Assembly: GCA_032622095.1 (NCBI GenBank)
Contig: CP136069.1
Coordinates: forward strand, 80,496,958 to 80,560,957
DNA: 64,000 bases
Direction of reading: 5' to 3'
DNA from: Siphonodentalium dalli
Lineage: Eukaryota; Mollusca; Scaphopoda; Gadilida; Siphonodentaliidae
The translations under genes were made by a program, and so were the position numbers. Each line of letters begins with the position of its first letter. Position 1 is the stretch's first letter. The notes beneath the pieces were generated by a model. That model worked only from the letters and a program-made list of their open reading frames with translations, was not told the origin of the DNA and did not search any database. Shown here piece by piece: positions 20,527 through 32,793 of the stretch.

Positions 20527-22092
20527 CTAGTAGATGAGCGGTCTTGGCCCCAACGGGGCTTATTTTTCGAGTTTAATTTTTTTCTTTACACACGGAAAAA
20601 TTATACATCATATGAATGTAGAAGATGTAGGCTTCATGTTCCGCCCTGCTGTAAAATGTGAAAGTGGTGCCGTTGCCATGGAAACAGAATGTAAACAATG
20701 TAGACACAGTTTGATATTAAACCATTTCCGTAAATGGTAAAAACTAATTTAAGCCATTCTAGGACAGGAACAGACGTTGAAGATCATTTATTGATGATTT
20801 GTCCACTATAACTATGTTCCAACGATTCCAGTATTAAATAGGATGCACATATAGGTTATACGGGTCTTTATTCCCATTTTGGGGTGAAAAATGGTGATTT
20901 TTGCAAAAAATGCGATAATTTTGGAATTGGAACATTTATTGAATACTACATTGGTTACAGTAATACTTTATGCATTATTATGATGGCATCATACGTGTAC
21001 TTAAAAATATTTGGATAAAACTGCCGAAAAGGCCCAATACCAAGAGAAATACCTGTTACCATGGAAACGATATTTAAAAATACAAAAAATGCCGTTATTG
21101 GAAAGAAATGAAGACCTATAACCCTTGCGACACAATATAACTTTTTGAAATTTGTTTTTTATGACATGCACTTTTAATCCGGACTTCTGTGTTGGGTAAT
21201 TGATGCGGTTTATTCAGCTGTTGTCATGGAAACGGACCAAATTTCGCCAAATAATGATGTTTTTTCCCCATAGAGCTGACATTTAAAGCATGTAATTTTA
21301 TGAAGCAAAGCGTATTATGACAACCCGTTATAGATGTCTCAAAACCTTTTTCAAAGATTACTATTTCCCAATTATCCCAGTAGTAGCTAGGATGCACATA
21401 TAGGATATGAAGGTTTTATTGCCATTTTGGGGTAAAAACTGTTAATTTTTGCAAAAAATGCGATAATTTTGGAATTGAAACATTTATTTGATACTACATT
21501 GGTTACAGTAATAATTTATACATATTATGATGGCTTCTTACGTGTGCTTCAATCTAGTTTTGATAAAACTGCAGAAAAAGTCCAATACCCTGAGAAATAC
21601 CTATCACCATGGAAACGATATTAAAAAATACACAAAATTTCATTATTGGAAAGAAATGAAGTTCTATAACCATTGCGACACAAATTAACTTTTTGAATAA
21701 TGAATAATGATGTTTTCCTCTATAAACCGGACATTTAAATTTGTGAATTTTATAAATTTCAAGTCGATAGCTCCACCCGTTTCCGAGATCTCGTCTGCGC
21801 ATGCGCGAAGCTGGCGTCGCACGGGCTCGGCGACCCGATAACATTCGTATCCGGGGCAAGATACATTCACATAGCAAATTTCAAGTCGATAGCTCCACCC
21901 GTTTCCGAGATCTCGTCTGCGCATGCGCTGCACGGGCGTCGCACGGACTCGCCAATACGACAACGACCACCGCCTGGTCAAACTACACACACGTACCAAG
22001 TTTCGTCCCGATCGGTCGAGAATCGTAGATTTGTATAAAGGACAGACAGACAGACAAACAGACAGACATATTGTTTCAAAATATATAAGAGA
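20527..22092 (-). mobile_element. Helitron 3, family D fused to family A
   Basis: Minus-strand 3' end is a different hairpin, GCCCCGTTGGGGC, 16 nt before CTAG. It holds two copies of a long core (about 20840 and 21390, period about 550 bp, with GCGATAATTTTGGAATTG and CCATGGAAACGATA). Near 21760 it passes without a boundary into two family A cores and the A tail. Confidence 0.8.
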
Positions 22093-23047
22093 CTAGCCGA
22101 TGAGCCCGACGTTGTCCGGGCTATTCAAAAACCAAATTTCAAGTCGATAGCTCCACCCGTTTCCGAGATCTGGTCTGCGCATGCGCGAAGCTGGCGTCGC
22201 ACGGGCTCGGCGACCCGATAAAATTCGTATCCGGGGCAAGATACATTCAAAAACCAAATTTCAAGTCGATAGCTCCACCCGTTTCCGAGATATGGTATGC
22301 GCATGCGCGAAGCTGGCGTCGCACGGGCTCGGCGACCCGATAAAATTCGTATCCGGGACAAGATACATTCAAAAACCAAATTTCAAGTCGATAGCTCCAC
22401 CCGTTTCCGAGATCTGGTCTGCGCATGCGCGAAGCTGGCGTCGCACGGGCTCAGCGACCCGATAAAATTCGTATCCGGGGCAAGATACATTCACATAACA
22501 AATTTCAAGTCGATAGCTCCACCCGTTTCCGAGATCTCGTCTGCGCATGCGCGAAGCTGGCGTCGCACGGACTCGGCGACCCGATAACATTCGTATCCGG
22601 GGCAAGATACATTCACATAGCAAATTTCAAGTCGATAGCTCCACCCGTTTCCGAGATCTCGTCTGCGCATGCGCGAAGCTGGCGTCGCACGGGACCGGGC
22701 TATTCAAAAACCAAATTTCAAGTCGATAGCTCCACCCGTTTCCGAGATCTGGTCTGCGCATGCGCGAAGCTGGCATCGCACGGGCTCGGCGACCCGATAA
22801 AATTCGTATCCGGTGCAAGATACATTCACATTCCAAATTTCAAGTCGATAGCTCCACCAGTTTCCGAGATCTCGTCTGCGCATGCCCGAAGTGGGCGCCA
22901 CACGGGGTCGCCAATACAACGTCCACGCCTGGTCAAACTACACACACGTACCAAGTTTCGTCCAGATCGGTCGAGAATCGTAGATTTGTATAAATGACAA
23001 ACAGACAGACAAACAGACAGACAGAGGTCTTCAAAATATATATGAGA
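22093..23047 (-). mobile_element. Helitron 4, family A, seven cores
   Basis: Seven core copies, most about 122 bp apart. Near 22693 the sequence CACGGGACCGGGCTATTC shows that two A elements were fused with loss of the CTAG junction. GACA tail. Confidence 0.86.
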
Positions 23048-23756
23048 CTAGCCGATGAGCCCGACGTTGTCCGGGCTATTCAAAACCCAAATTTCAAGTC
23101 GATAGCTCCACCCGTTTCCGAGATCTGGCCTGCGCATGCGCGAAGCTGGCGTCGCACGGGCTCGGCGACCCGATAAAATTCGTATCCGGGGCAAGATACA
23201 TTCAAAAACCAAATTTCGAGTCGATAGCTCCACCCGTTTCCGAGATATGGTCTGCGCATGCGCGAAGCTGGCGTCGCACGGGCTCGGCGACCCGATAAAA
23301 TTCGTATCCGGGACAAGATACATTCACATACCAAATTTCAAGTCGATAGCTCCACCCGTTTCCGAATTTCAAGTCGATAGCTCTACCCAGCCCGATAGCT
23401 CTACCCGTTTCCGAGATCTGGTCTGCGCATGCCCGATGAGCCCGACGTTGTCCGGGCTATTCAAAAACCAAATTTCAAGTCGATAGCTCCACCCGTTTCC
23501 GAGATCTGGTCTGCGCATGCGCGAAGCTGGTGTCGCACGGGCTCGGCGACCCGATAAAATTCGTATCCGGGGCAAGATACATTCACATACCAAATTTCAA
23601 ATCGATAGCTCCACCCGTTTCCGAGATCTCGTCTGCGCATGCGCGAAGCTGGCGCCGCACGAGCTCGCCAATACGACAACGTCCACCGCCTGGTAAAACA
23701 ACACACACGTACCACGTTTCGTCCCGATCGGTCGATAATCGTAGATTTGTATTAAT

Positions 23757-23794
<38 letters not shown>

Positions 23795-23816
23795 GGTCTT
23801 CAAAATATATATGAGA
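23048..23816 (-). mobile_element. Helitron 5, family A, fused
   Basis: Five full cores and a short broken one near 23366. At 23430 GCATGCCCGATGAGCCC is an A-to-A fusion lacking the CTAG. Long GACA tail. A near copy of unit 20. Confidence 0.85.
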
Positions 23817-24431
23817 CTAGAAGGTGACCCGACTTCGTCCGGGCTTTGACCTTGAATTGACCATTTTGAAGGTCAAGGTCAGTTGAGGTAACGATTTGAC
23901 CCGTCCAAAACACGTACTGCCCGGACAAAAGTACCCGACAAAAGTACCCGTCGAAATCCATCCTGTTTTATCCGATTTGACCTTGAATTGATCATTTTGA
24001 AGGTCAAGCTCAGGTCGGGGTCACAATTTGACCCGTCGAAAACACTCAGTGGACAAAAGTAAACCCTATGTATCAAATATCGTGGAAATCCCATAAAAAT
24101 TGGCGATTTGACATTGAATTGACCCGATTTCAAGGTCAAGGTCACATCGCACGGGCAAATTAATAGGCCTATGCCACTTCTCGGCCGCAAAATACTCCCC
24201 ACATACCAAGTTTCATCGAAATCCCGTGATATTCGGGCGTTTGACCTTGAAATGACCCGATTTCAAGGTCACGTCGCACGGACAAATTAATATGCCTATG
24301 CCACCACCGGCCGAAAATCCCCCCACATACCAAGTTTCATCGAAATCGGGTCTGCCGTTTTCGAGTTCATCGCGAACACACACACACAGATACACACACA
24401 CACAGACAGATCTTCCAAAATATATAATAGA
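23817..24431 (-). mobile_element. Helitron 6, family B
   Basis: B unit of 615 bp with three TTGACCTTGAA / TCAAGGTCA cores; close copy of unit 21 about 11.0 kb away. Confidence 0.86.
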
Positions 24432-25540
24432 CTAGCAGGTTAGCCCGCCACTGGCGGCATTCGTCCCATGGCTTTGTTTCAGAAACATGACATTTTTGAA
24501 TATGAATTTAATGTTTTTTAAATTTAATATATTTTGTTTCTGAATTGTTTTTTTATTGTAAATTGTTTTTAATTTTAAATTGTTTTAATTAAATTGTAAA
24601 TTGTTTTAATTAATTTTTTGTTTCTGGCGGAAAAATTTACCCGGAGAAATCCCCCCTTCCTAGGAACGACAGACAACGCATTCTTTGTTTCGTGAAATCT
24701 CTCTACGATAACATTGCATTGAATTTAAAACAAACGCTTCCCGTCGGGAAATCTGTCTGCATAATATTTTGAGTCTGCCGTACCCGTCGTAATGTCGTGA
24801 AATCTCTCTGCATAATAGATAACATTGCATTGAATCTGTTGTTGGCATTCAGGGCTTCGGGTCGTTGTTGTTGGCATCACGGCTCCCCGAAAACTCTCAC
24901 ATTGCCGAAAACGTGTATTTAGTAATATCGTTGTTGTTGATATTTACGGCTTGGGGGCTATTTTCTTATTTAGCAAGTTTGAGCTCAATCGGTTCGAGTC
25001 TATAAAGGACACACTCATATATATATATGACACTTCCCGTGGGTAGCAAGTTTGAGCTCAATCACCATTCCCTGGAATTTCCCGTAGATTGGCAGATTCC
25101 AGTAGCTTTATAACGGTATATCTGGGGAGAAATCTGATGCTATATTCGTGATTATCTGGGATGATTTCGGTATATAGTTATATACTGTAAAAACAAAGCG
25201 CGCCATCCGTGCTCGCAGGGTTGGACAGAAACAAATGTTTTTTAAATTTAATGTATGTTCCGTATATCTCTCTGCAGATGCAAATAACGTTGAATGGCAA
25301 ACAGACGCTCTTTATAGAGATGCGTCAAAGACAAACGCTCATTAAATAATCACTTGATTAACCCACGCCGTGCCTTTGCGGTGATTTGAGATTGGAGAAC
25401 GGGTGCTCTGAGCTTCTCTAAACCGTGTCGGTGTGATTTGACACTTACATAGGAAGTTTGAGCTCAATCTGTACACGCGTTTTGGATTCTATGAAGTACA
25501 TACATACACACATATATACGAAGTCTCAAAATATATAGTA
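24432..25540 (-). mobile_element. Helitron 7, family C
   Basis: Minus-strand 3' hairpin CCGCCAGTGGCGGGC then TAACCTG and CTAG. 1,109 bp, no microsatellite. Its minus-strand start has lost TCTA (reads TACTATATATTTTGAG), while unit 23 keeps it. Confidence 0.85.
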
Positions 25541-26286
25541 CTAGAAGGTGACCCGACTTCGTCCGGGCTTTGACCTTGAATTGTCCATTTTGAAGGTCAA
25601 GTGGGGTCACGATTTGACCAGTCCAAAAACACTGCCCGGACAAAAGTACCAGACAAACGTGCCCGTCGAAATCCATCCGGTTTTACCCGATTTGACCTTG
25701 AATTGATAATGTTGAAGGTCAAGGTCTGGTCGGGGTCACGATTGGACCCGTCCAAAACAATCGGTGAACAAAAGTAACCCAACGTATCAAATTTCGTCGA
25801 AATCCCATCAAAATTGGCGATTTTACCTTGAAGTTACCCGATTTCAAGGTCAAGGTCACGTCGCACGGGCAAATGAATATGCTTATGAGACTCGCCATAA
25901 GAAAGTACTGCCACATACCAAGTTTCATGGAAATCCCGTGATATTCGGGCGTTTGACCTTGAAATGACCCGATTCAAGGCCAAGGTCACGTCGCACGGGT
26001 AAATGAATATGCTTATGAGACTCCCCATACGAATGTACCCCCGCATACCAAGTTTCATTGAAATCCCGTAATATTTGGGCGTTTGACCTTGAAATTACCC
26101 GATTTCAAGGTCAAGGTCACGTCGCACGGACAAATTAATAGGCCTATGTCCGTTCCCGGCCGAAAATACCCCCACATACCAAGTTTCATCGAAATCGGCT
26201 CCGTCGTTATCGAGTCCATCGCGAACACACACACAGACACACAGACACACAGACACACAGATCTTCCAAAATATATAATAGATAGA
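25541..26286 (-). mobile_element. Helitron 8, family B
   Basis: 746 bp; tail CACACAGACACACAGACAC. First B unit of the 2.4-kb higher-order repeat. Confidence 0.85.
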
Positions 26287-26665
26287 CTAGCCGATGAGCC
26301 CGACGTTGTCCGGGCTATTCAAAAACCAAATTTCAAGTCGATAGCTCTACCTGTTTCGAGATCTGGTCTGCGCATGCGCGAAGCTGGCGTCGCACGGGCT
26401 CGGCGACCCGATAAAATTCGTATCCGGGGCAAGATACATTCACATAGCAAATTTCAAGTCGATAGCTCCACCCGTTTCCGAGATCTCGTATGCGCATGCG
26501 CTGCACGGGCGTCGCACGGGCTCGTCAATACGACAACGACCACCGCCTGGTCAAACTACACACACGTACCAAGTTTCGTCCCGATCGGTCGAGAATCGTA
26601 GATTTGTATAAAGGACAGACAGACAGACAAACAGACAGACATATTGTTTCAAAATATATAAGAGA
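26287..26665 (-). mobile_element. Helitron 9, family A, two cores
   Basis: 379 bp, two cores, the second with GCGCATGCGCTGCACGGG; same size as unit 15. Confidence 0.86.
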
Positions 26666-28024
26666 CTAGCCGATGAGCCCGACGTTGTCCGGGCTATTCA
26701 AAAACCAAATTTCAAGTCGATAGCTCTACCCGTTTCCGAGATCTGGTCTGCGAATGCGCGAAGCTGGCGTCGCACGGGCTCGGCGACCCGATAAAATTCG
26801 TATCCGGGGCATGATACATTCAAAAACCAAATTTCAAGTCGATAGCTCCACCCGTTTCCGAGATATGGTCTGCGCATGCGCGAAGCTGGCGTCGCACGGG
26901 CTCGGCGATAGAATTCGTATCCGGGACAAGATACATTCAAAAACCAAATTTCAAGTCGATAGCTCCACCCGTTTCCGAGATATGGTCTGCGCATGCGCGA
27001 AGCTGGCGTCGCACGGGCTCGGCGACCCGATAAAATTCGTATCCGGGACAATTTATTTATAAATTGTTTTAATTAAATTGTAAATTGTTTTAATTAATTT
27101 TTTGTTTCTGGCGGAAAAATTTACCCGGAGAAATCCCCCCTTCCTAGGAACGACAGACAACGCATTCTTTGTTTCGTGAAATCTCTCTACGATAACATTG
27201 CATTGAATTTAAAACAAACGCTTCCCGTCGGGAAATCTGTCTGCATAATATTTTGAGTCTGCCGTACCCGTCGTAATGTCGTGAAATCTCTCTGCATAAT
27301 AGATAACATTGCATTGAATCTGTTGTTGGCATTCAGGGCTTCGGGTCGTTGTTGTTGGCATCACGGCTCCCCGAAAACTCTCACATTGCCGAAAACGTGT
27401 ATTTAGTAATATCGTTGTTGTTGATATTTACGGCTTGGGGGCTATTTTCTTATTTAGCAAGTTTGAGCTCAATCGGTTCGAGTCTATAAAGGACACACTC
27501 ATATATATATATGACACTTCCCGTGGGTAGCAAGTTTGAGCTCAATCGCCATTCCCTGGAATTTCCCGTAGATTGGCAGATTCCAGTAGCTTTATAACGG
27601 TATATCTGGGGAGAAATCTGATGCTATATTCGTGATTATCTGGGATGATTTCGGTATATAACTATATACTGTAAAAACAAAGCGCGCCATCCGTGCTCGC
27701 AGGGTTGGTCAGAAACAAATGTTTTTTAAATTTAATGTATGTTCCGTATATCTCTCTGCAGATGCAAATAACGTTGAATGGCAAACAGACGCTCTTTATA
27801 GAGATGCGTCAAAGACAAACGCTCATTAAATAATCACTTGATTAACCCACGCCGTGCCTTTGCGGTGATTTGAGATTGGAGAACGGGTGCTCTGAGCTTC
27901 TCTAAACCGTGTCGGTGTGATTTGACACTTACATAGGAAGTTTGAGCTCAATCTGTACACGCGTTTTGGATTCTATGAAGTACATACATACACACATATA
28001 TACGAAGTCTCAAAATATATAGTA
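26666..28024 (-). mobile_element. Helitron 10, A/C chimera
   Basis: Three A cores, then at about 27052 GTATCCGGGACAA runs directly into the interior of family C (TTATAAATTGTTTTAATT) and on to the C start. It therefore has an A hairpin end and a C start. Confidence 0.84.
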
Positions 28025-28763
28025 CTAGAAGGTGACCCGACTTCGTCCGGGCTTTGACCTTGAATTGTCCATTTTGAAGGTCAAGTGGGGTCACGATTTG
28101 ACCAGTCCAAAAACACTGCCCGGACAAAAGTACCAGACAAACGTGCCCGTCGAAATCCATCCGGTTTTACCCGATTTGACCTTGAATTGATAATTTTGAA
28201 GGTCAAGGTCTGGTCGGGGTCACGATTGGACCCGTCCAAAACAATCGGTGAACAAAAGTAACCCAACGTATCAAATTTCGTCGAAATCCCATCAAAATTG
28301 GCGATTTTACCTTGAAGTTACCCGATTTCAAGGTCAAGGTCACGTCGCACGGGCAAATGAATATGCTTATGAGACTCGCCATATGAAAGTACCCCCACAT
28401 ACCAAGTTTCATGGAAATCCCGTGATATTCGGGCGTTTGACCTTGAAATGACCCGATTTCAAGGCCAAGGTCACGTCGCACGGGTAAATGAATATGCTTA
28501 TGAGACTCCCCATACGAATGTACCCCCGCATACCAAGTTTCATTGAAATCCCGTAATATTTGGGCGTTTGACCTTGAAATTACCCGATTTCAAGGTCAAG
28601 GTCACGTCGCACGGACAAATTAATAGGCCTATGTCCGTTCCCGGCCGAAAATACCCACACATACCAAGTTTCATCGAAATCGGCTCCGTCGTTATCGAGT
28701 CCATCGCGAACACACACACAGACACACAGACACACAGATCTTCCAAAATATATAATAGATAGA
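28025..28763 (-). mobile_element. Helitron 11, family B
   Basis: 739 bp, near copy of units 8 and 14. Confidence 0.85.
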
Positions 28764-29021
28764 CTAGCCGATGAGCCCGACGTTGTCCGGGCTATTCAAA
28801 AACCAAATTTCAAGTCGATAGCTCCACCCGTTTCCGAGATCTCGTATGCGCATGCGCTGCACGGGCGTCGCACGGGCTCGTCAATACGACAACGACCACC
28901 GCCTGGTCAAACTACACACACGTACCAAGTTTCGTCCCGATCGGTCGAGAATCGTAGATTTGTATAAAGGACAGACAGACAGACAAACAGACAGACATAT
29001 TGTTTCAAAATATATAAGAGA
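28764..29021 (-). mobile_element. Helitron 12, family A, one core
   Basis: 258 bp: hairpin end, a single core, terminal part and GACA tail. The smallest unit; it shows the minimum structure. Confidence 0.86.
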
Positions 29022-30431
29022 CTAGCCGATGAGCCCGACGTTGTCCGGGCTATTCAAAAACCAAATTTCAAGTCGATAGCTCTACCCGTTTCCGAGATCT
29101 GGTCTGCGAATGCGCGAAGCTGGCGTCGCACGGGCTCGGCGACCCGATAAAATTCGTATCCGGGGCATGATACATTCAAAAACCAAATTTCAAGTCGATA
29201 GCTCCACCCGTTTCCGAGATATGGTCTGCGCATGCGCGAAGCTGGCGTCGCACGGGCTCGGCGATAAAATTCGTATCCGGGACAAGATACATTCAAAAAC
29301 CAAATTTCAAGTCGATAAAATTCGTATCCGGGGCATGATACATTCAAAAACCAAATTTCAAGTCGATAGCTCCACCCGTTTCCGAGATATGGTCTGCGCA
29401 TGCGCGAAGCTGGCGTCGCACGGGCTCGGCGACCCGATAAAATTCGTATCCGGGACAATTTAATTTTAAATTGTTTTAATTAAATTGTAAATTGTTTTAA
29501 TTAATTTTTTGTTTCTGGCGGAAAAATTTACCCGGAGAAATCCCCCCTTCCTAGGAACGACAGACAACGCATTCTTTGTTTCGTGAAATCTCTCTACGAT
29601 AACATTGCATTGAATTTAAAACAAACGCTTCCCGTCGGGAAATCTGTCTGCATAATATTTTGAGTCTGCCGTACCCGTCGTAATGTCGTGAAATCTCTCT
29701 GCATAATAGATAACATTGCATTGAATCTGTTGTTGGCATTCAGGGCTTCGGGTCGTTGTTGTTGGCATCACGGCTCCCCGAAAACTCTCACATTGCCGAA
29801 AACGTGTATTTAGTAATATCGTTGTTGTTGATATTTACGGCTTGGGGGCTATTTTCTTATTTAGCAAGTTTGAGCTCAATCGGTTCGAGTCTATAAAGGA
29901 CACACTCATATATATATATGACACTTCCCGTGGGTAGCAAGTTTGAGCTCAATCGCCATTCCCTGGAATTTCCCGTAGATTGGCAGATTCCAGTAGCTTT
30001 ATAACGGTATATCTGGGGAGAAATCTGATGCTATATTCGTGATTATCTGGGATGATTTCGGTATATAACTATATACTGTAAAAACAAAGCGCGCCATCCG
30101 TGCTCGCAGGGTTGGTCAGAAACAAATGTTTTTTAAATTTAATGTATGTTCCGTATATCTCTATGCAGATGCAAATAACGTTGAATGGCAAACAGACGCT
30201 CTTTATAGAGATGCGTCAAAGACAAACGCTCATTAAATAATCACTTGATTAACCCACGCCGTGCCTTTGCGGTGATTTGAGATTGGAGAACGGGTGCTCT
30301 GAGCTTCTCTAAACCGTGTCGGTGTGATTTGACACTTACATAGGAAGTTTGAGCTCAATCTGTACACGCGTTTTGGATTCTATGAAGTACATACATACAC
30401 ACATATATACGAAGTCTCAAAATATATAGTA
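29022..30431 (-). mobile_element. Helitron 13, A/C chimera
   Basis: Same A/C fusion as unit 10 (at about 29460), with an extra partial core near 29302. Confidence 0.84.
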
Positions 30432-31170
30432 CTAGAAGGTGACCCGACTTCGTCCGGGCTTTGACCTTGAATTGTCCATTTTGAAGGTCAAGTGGGGTCA
30501 CGATTTGACCAGTCCAAAAACACTGCCCGGACAAAAGTACCAGACAAACGTGCCCGTCGAAATCCATCCGGTTTTACCCGATTTGACCTTGAATTGATAA
30601 TTTTGAAGGTCAAGGTCTGGTCGGGGTCACGATTGGACCCGTCCAAAACAATCGGTGAACAAAAGTAACCCAACGTATCAAATTTCGTCGAAATCCCATC
30701 AAAATTGGCGATTTTACCTTGAAGTTACCCGATTTCAAGGTCAAGGTCACGTCGCACGGGCAAATGAATATGCTTATGAGACTCGCCATAAGAAAGTACC
30801 CCCACATACCAAGTTTCATGGAAATCCCGTGATATTCGGGCGTTTGACCTTGAAATGACCCGATTTCAAGGCCAAGGTCACGTCGCACGGGTAAATGAAT
30901 ATGCTTATGAGACTCCCCATACGAATGTACCCCCGCATACCAAGTTTCATTGAAATCCCGTAATATTTGGGCGTTTGACCTTGAAATTACCCGATTTCAA
31001 GGTCAAGGTCACGTCGCACGGACAAATTAATAGGCCTATGTCCGTTCCCGGCCGAAAATACCCCCACATACCAAGTTTCATCGAAATCGGCTCCGTCGTT
31101 ATCGAGTCCATCGCGAACACACACACAGACACACAGACACACAGATCTTCCAAAATATATAATAGATAGA
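30432..31170 (-). mobile_element. Helitron 14, family B
   Basis: 739 bp; third B unit of the higher-order repeat. Confidence 0.85.
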
Positions 31171-31549
31171 CTAGCCGATGAGCCCGACGTTGTCCGGGCT
31201 ATTCAAAAACCAAATTTCAAGTCGATAGCTCTACCCGTTTCGAGATCTGGTCTGCGCATGCGCGAAGCTGGCGTCGCACGGGCTCGGCGACCCGATAAAA
31301 TTCGTATCCGGGGCAAGATACATTCACATAGCAAATTTCAAGTCGATAGCTCCACCCGTTTCCGAGATCTCGTATGCGCATGCGCTGCACGGGCGTCGCA
31401 CGGGCTCGTCAATACGACAACGACCACCGCCTGGTCAAACTACACACACGTACCAAGTTTCGTCCCGATCGGTCGAGAATCGTAGATTTGTATAAAGGAC
31501 AGACAGACAGACAAACAGACAGACATATTGTTTCAAAATATATAAGAGA
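31171..31549 (-). mobile_element. Helitron 15, family A, two cores
   Basis: 379 bp, almost identical to unit 9. Confidence 0.86.
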
Positions 31550-32294
31550 CTAGCCGATGAGCCCGACGTTGTCCGGGCTATTCAAAAACCAAATTCAAGT
31601 CGATAGCTCTACCCGTTTCCGAGATCTGGTCTGCGAATGCGCGAAGCTGGCGTCGCACGGGCTCGGCGACCCGATAAAATTCGTATCCGGGGCATGATAC
31701 ATTCAAAAACCAAATTTCAAGTCGATAGCTCCACCCGTTTCCGAGATCTGGTCTGTGCATGCGCGAAGCTGGCGTCGCACGGGCTCGGCGACCCAATAAA
31801 ATTCGTATCCGGGGCAAGATACATTCACATACCAAATTTCAAGTCGATAGCTCCACCCGTTTCCGAGATATCGTCTGCGCATGCGCGAAGCTGGCGTCGC
31901 ACGGGCTCGGCGACCCGATATCATTCGTATCCGGGGCAAGATACATTCACATAGAAAATTTCAAGTCGATAGCTCCACCCGTTTCCGAGATCTCGTCTGC
32001 GCATGCGCGAAGCTGGCGTCGCACGGGCTCGGCGACCCGATACCATTCGTATCCGGGGCAAGATACATTCACATAGCAAATTTCAAGTCGATAGCTCCAC
32101 CCGTTTCCGAGATCTCGTCTGCGCATGCGCTGCACGGGCGTCGCACGGGCTCGCCAATACGACAACGACCACCGCCTGGTCAAACTACACACACGTACCA
32201 AGTTTCGTCCCGATCGGTCGAGAATCGTAGATTTGTATAAAGGACAGACAGACAGACAAACAGACAGACATATTGTTTCAAAATATATAAGAGA
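31550..32294 (-). mobile_element. Helitron 16, family A, five cores
   Basis: 745 bp with the most regular run of about 122-bp cores; tail of the ACATATTGTTTC subtype. Confidence 0.86.
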
Positions 32295-32793
32295 CTAGCC
32301 GATGAGCCCGACGTTGTCCGGGCTATTCAAAAACCAAATTTCAAGTCGATAGCTCTACCCGTTTCCGAGATCTGGTCTGCGCATGCGCGAAGCTGGTGTC
32401 GCACGAGCTCGGCGACCCGATAAAATTCGTATCCGGGGCAAGATACATTCACATACCAAATTTCAAGTCGATAGCTCCACCCGTTTCCGAGATCTCGTCT
32501 GCGCATGCGCGAAGCTGGCACCGCACGGGCTCGGCGACCCGATAAAATTCGTATCCGGGGCAAGATACATTCACATACCAAATTTCAAGTCGATAGCTCC
32601 ACCCGTTTCCGAGATCTCGTCTGCGCATGCGCGAAGTGGGCGCCACACGGGGTCGCCAATACAACGTCCACCGCCTGGTCAAACTACACACACGTACCAA
32701 GTTTCGTCCCGATCGGTCGAGAATCGTAGATTTGTATAAATGACAAACAGACAGACAAACAGACAGACAGAGGTCTTCAAAATATATATGAGA
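32295..32793 (-). mobile_element. Helitron 17, family A, three cores
   Basis: 499 bp; tail of the AGAGGTCTTC subtype. Confidence 0.86.

Noticed and set aside
22093-22130. Hammerhead-ribozyme-like start (CCGATGAG followed by a hairpin) at each family A unit
   Set aside because: The CTGATGA core is altered and the GAAA that should follow stem II is absent (ATTC instead). The hairpin is better explained as the Helitron 3' hairpin on the other strand.
24660-24848. A 62-residue minus-strand frame kept in all four family C copies
   Set aside because: The copies are near-identical as DNA, so the frame is kept by recent duplication. No start context, domain or codon bias.
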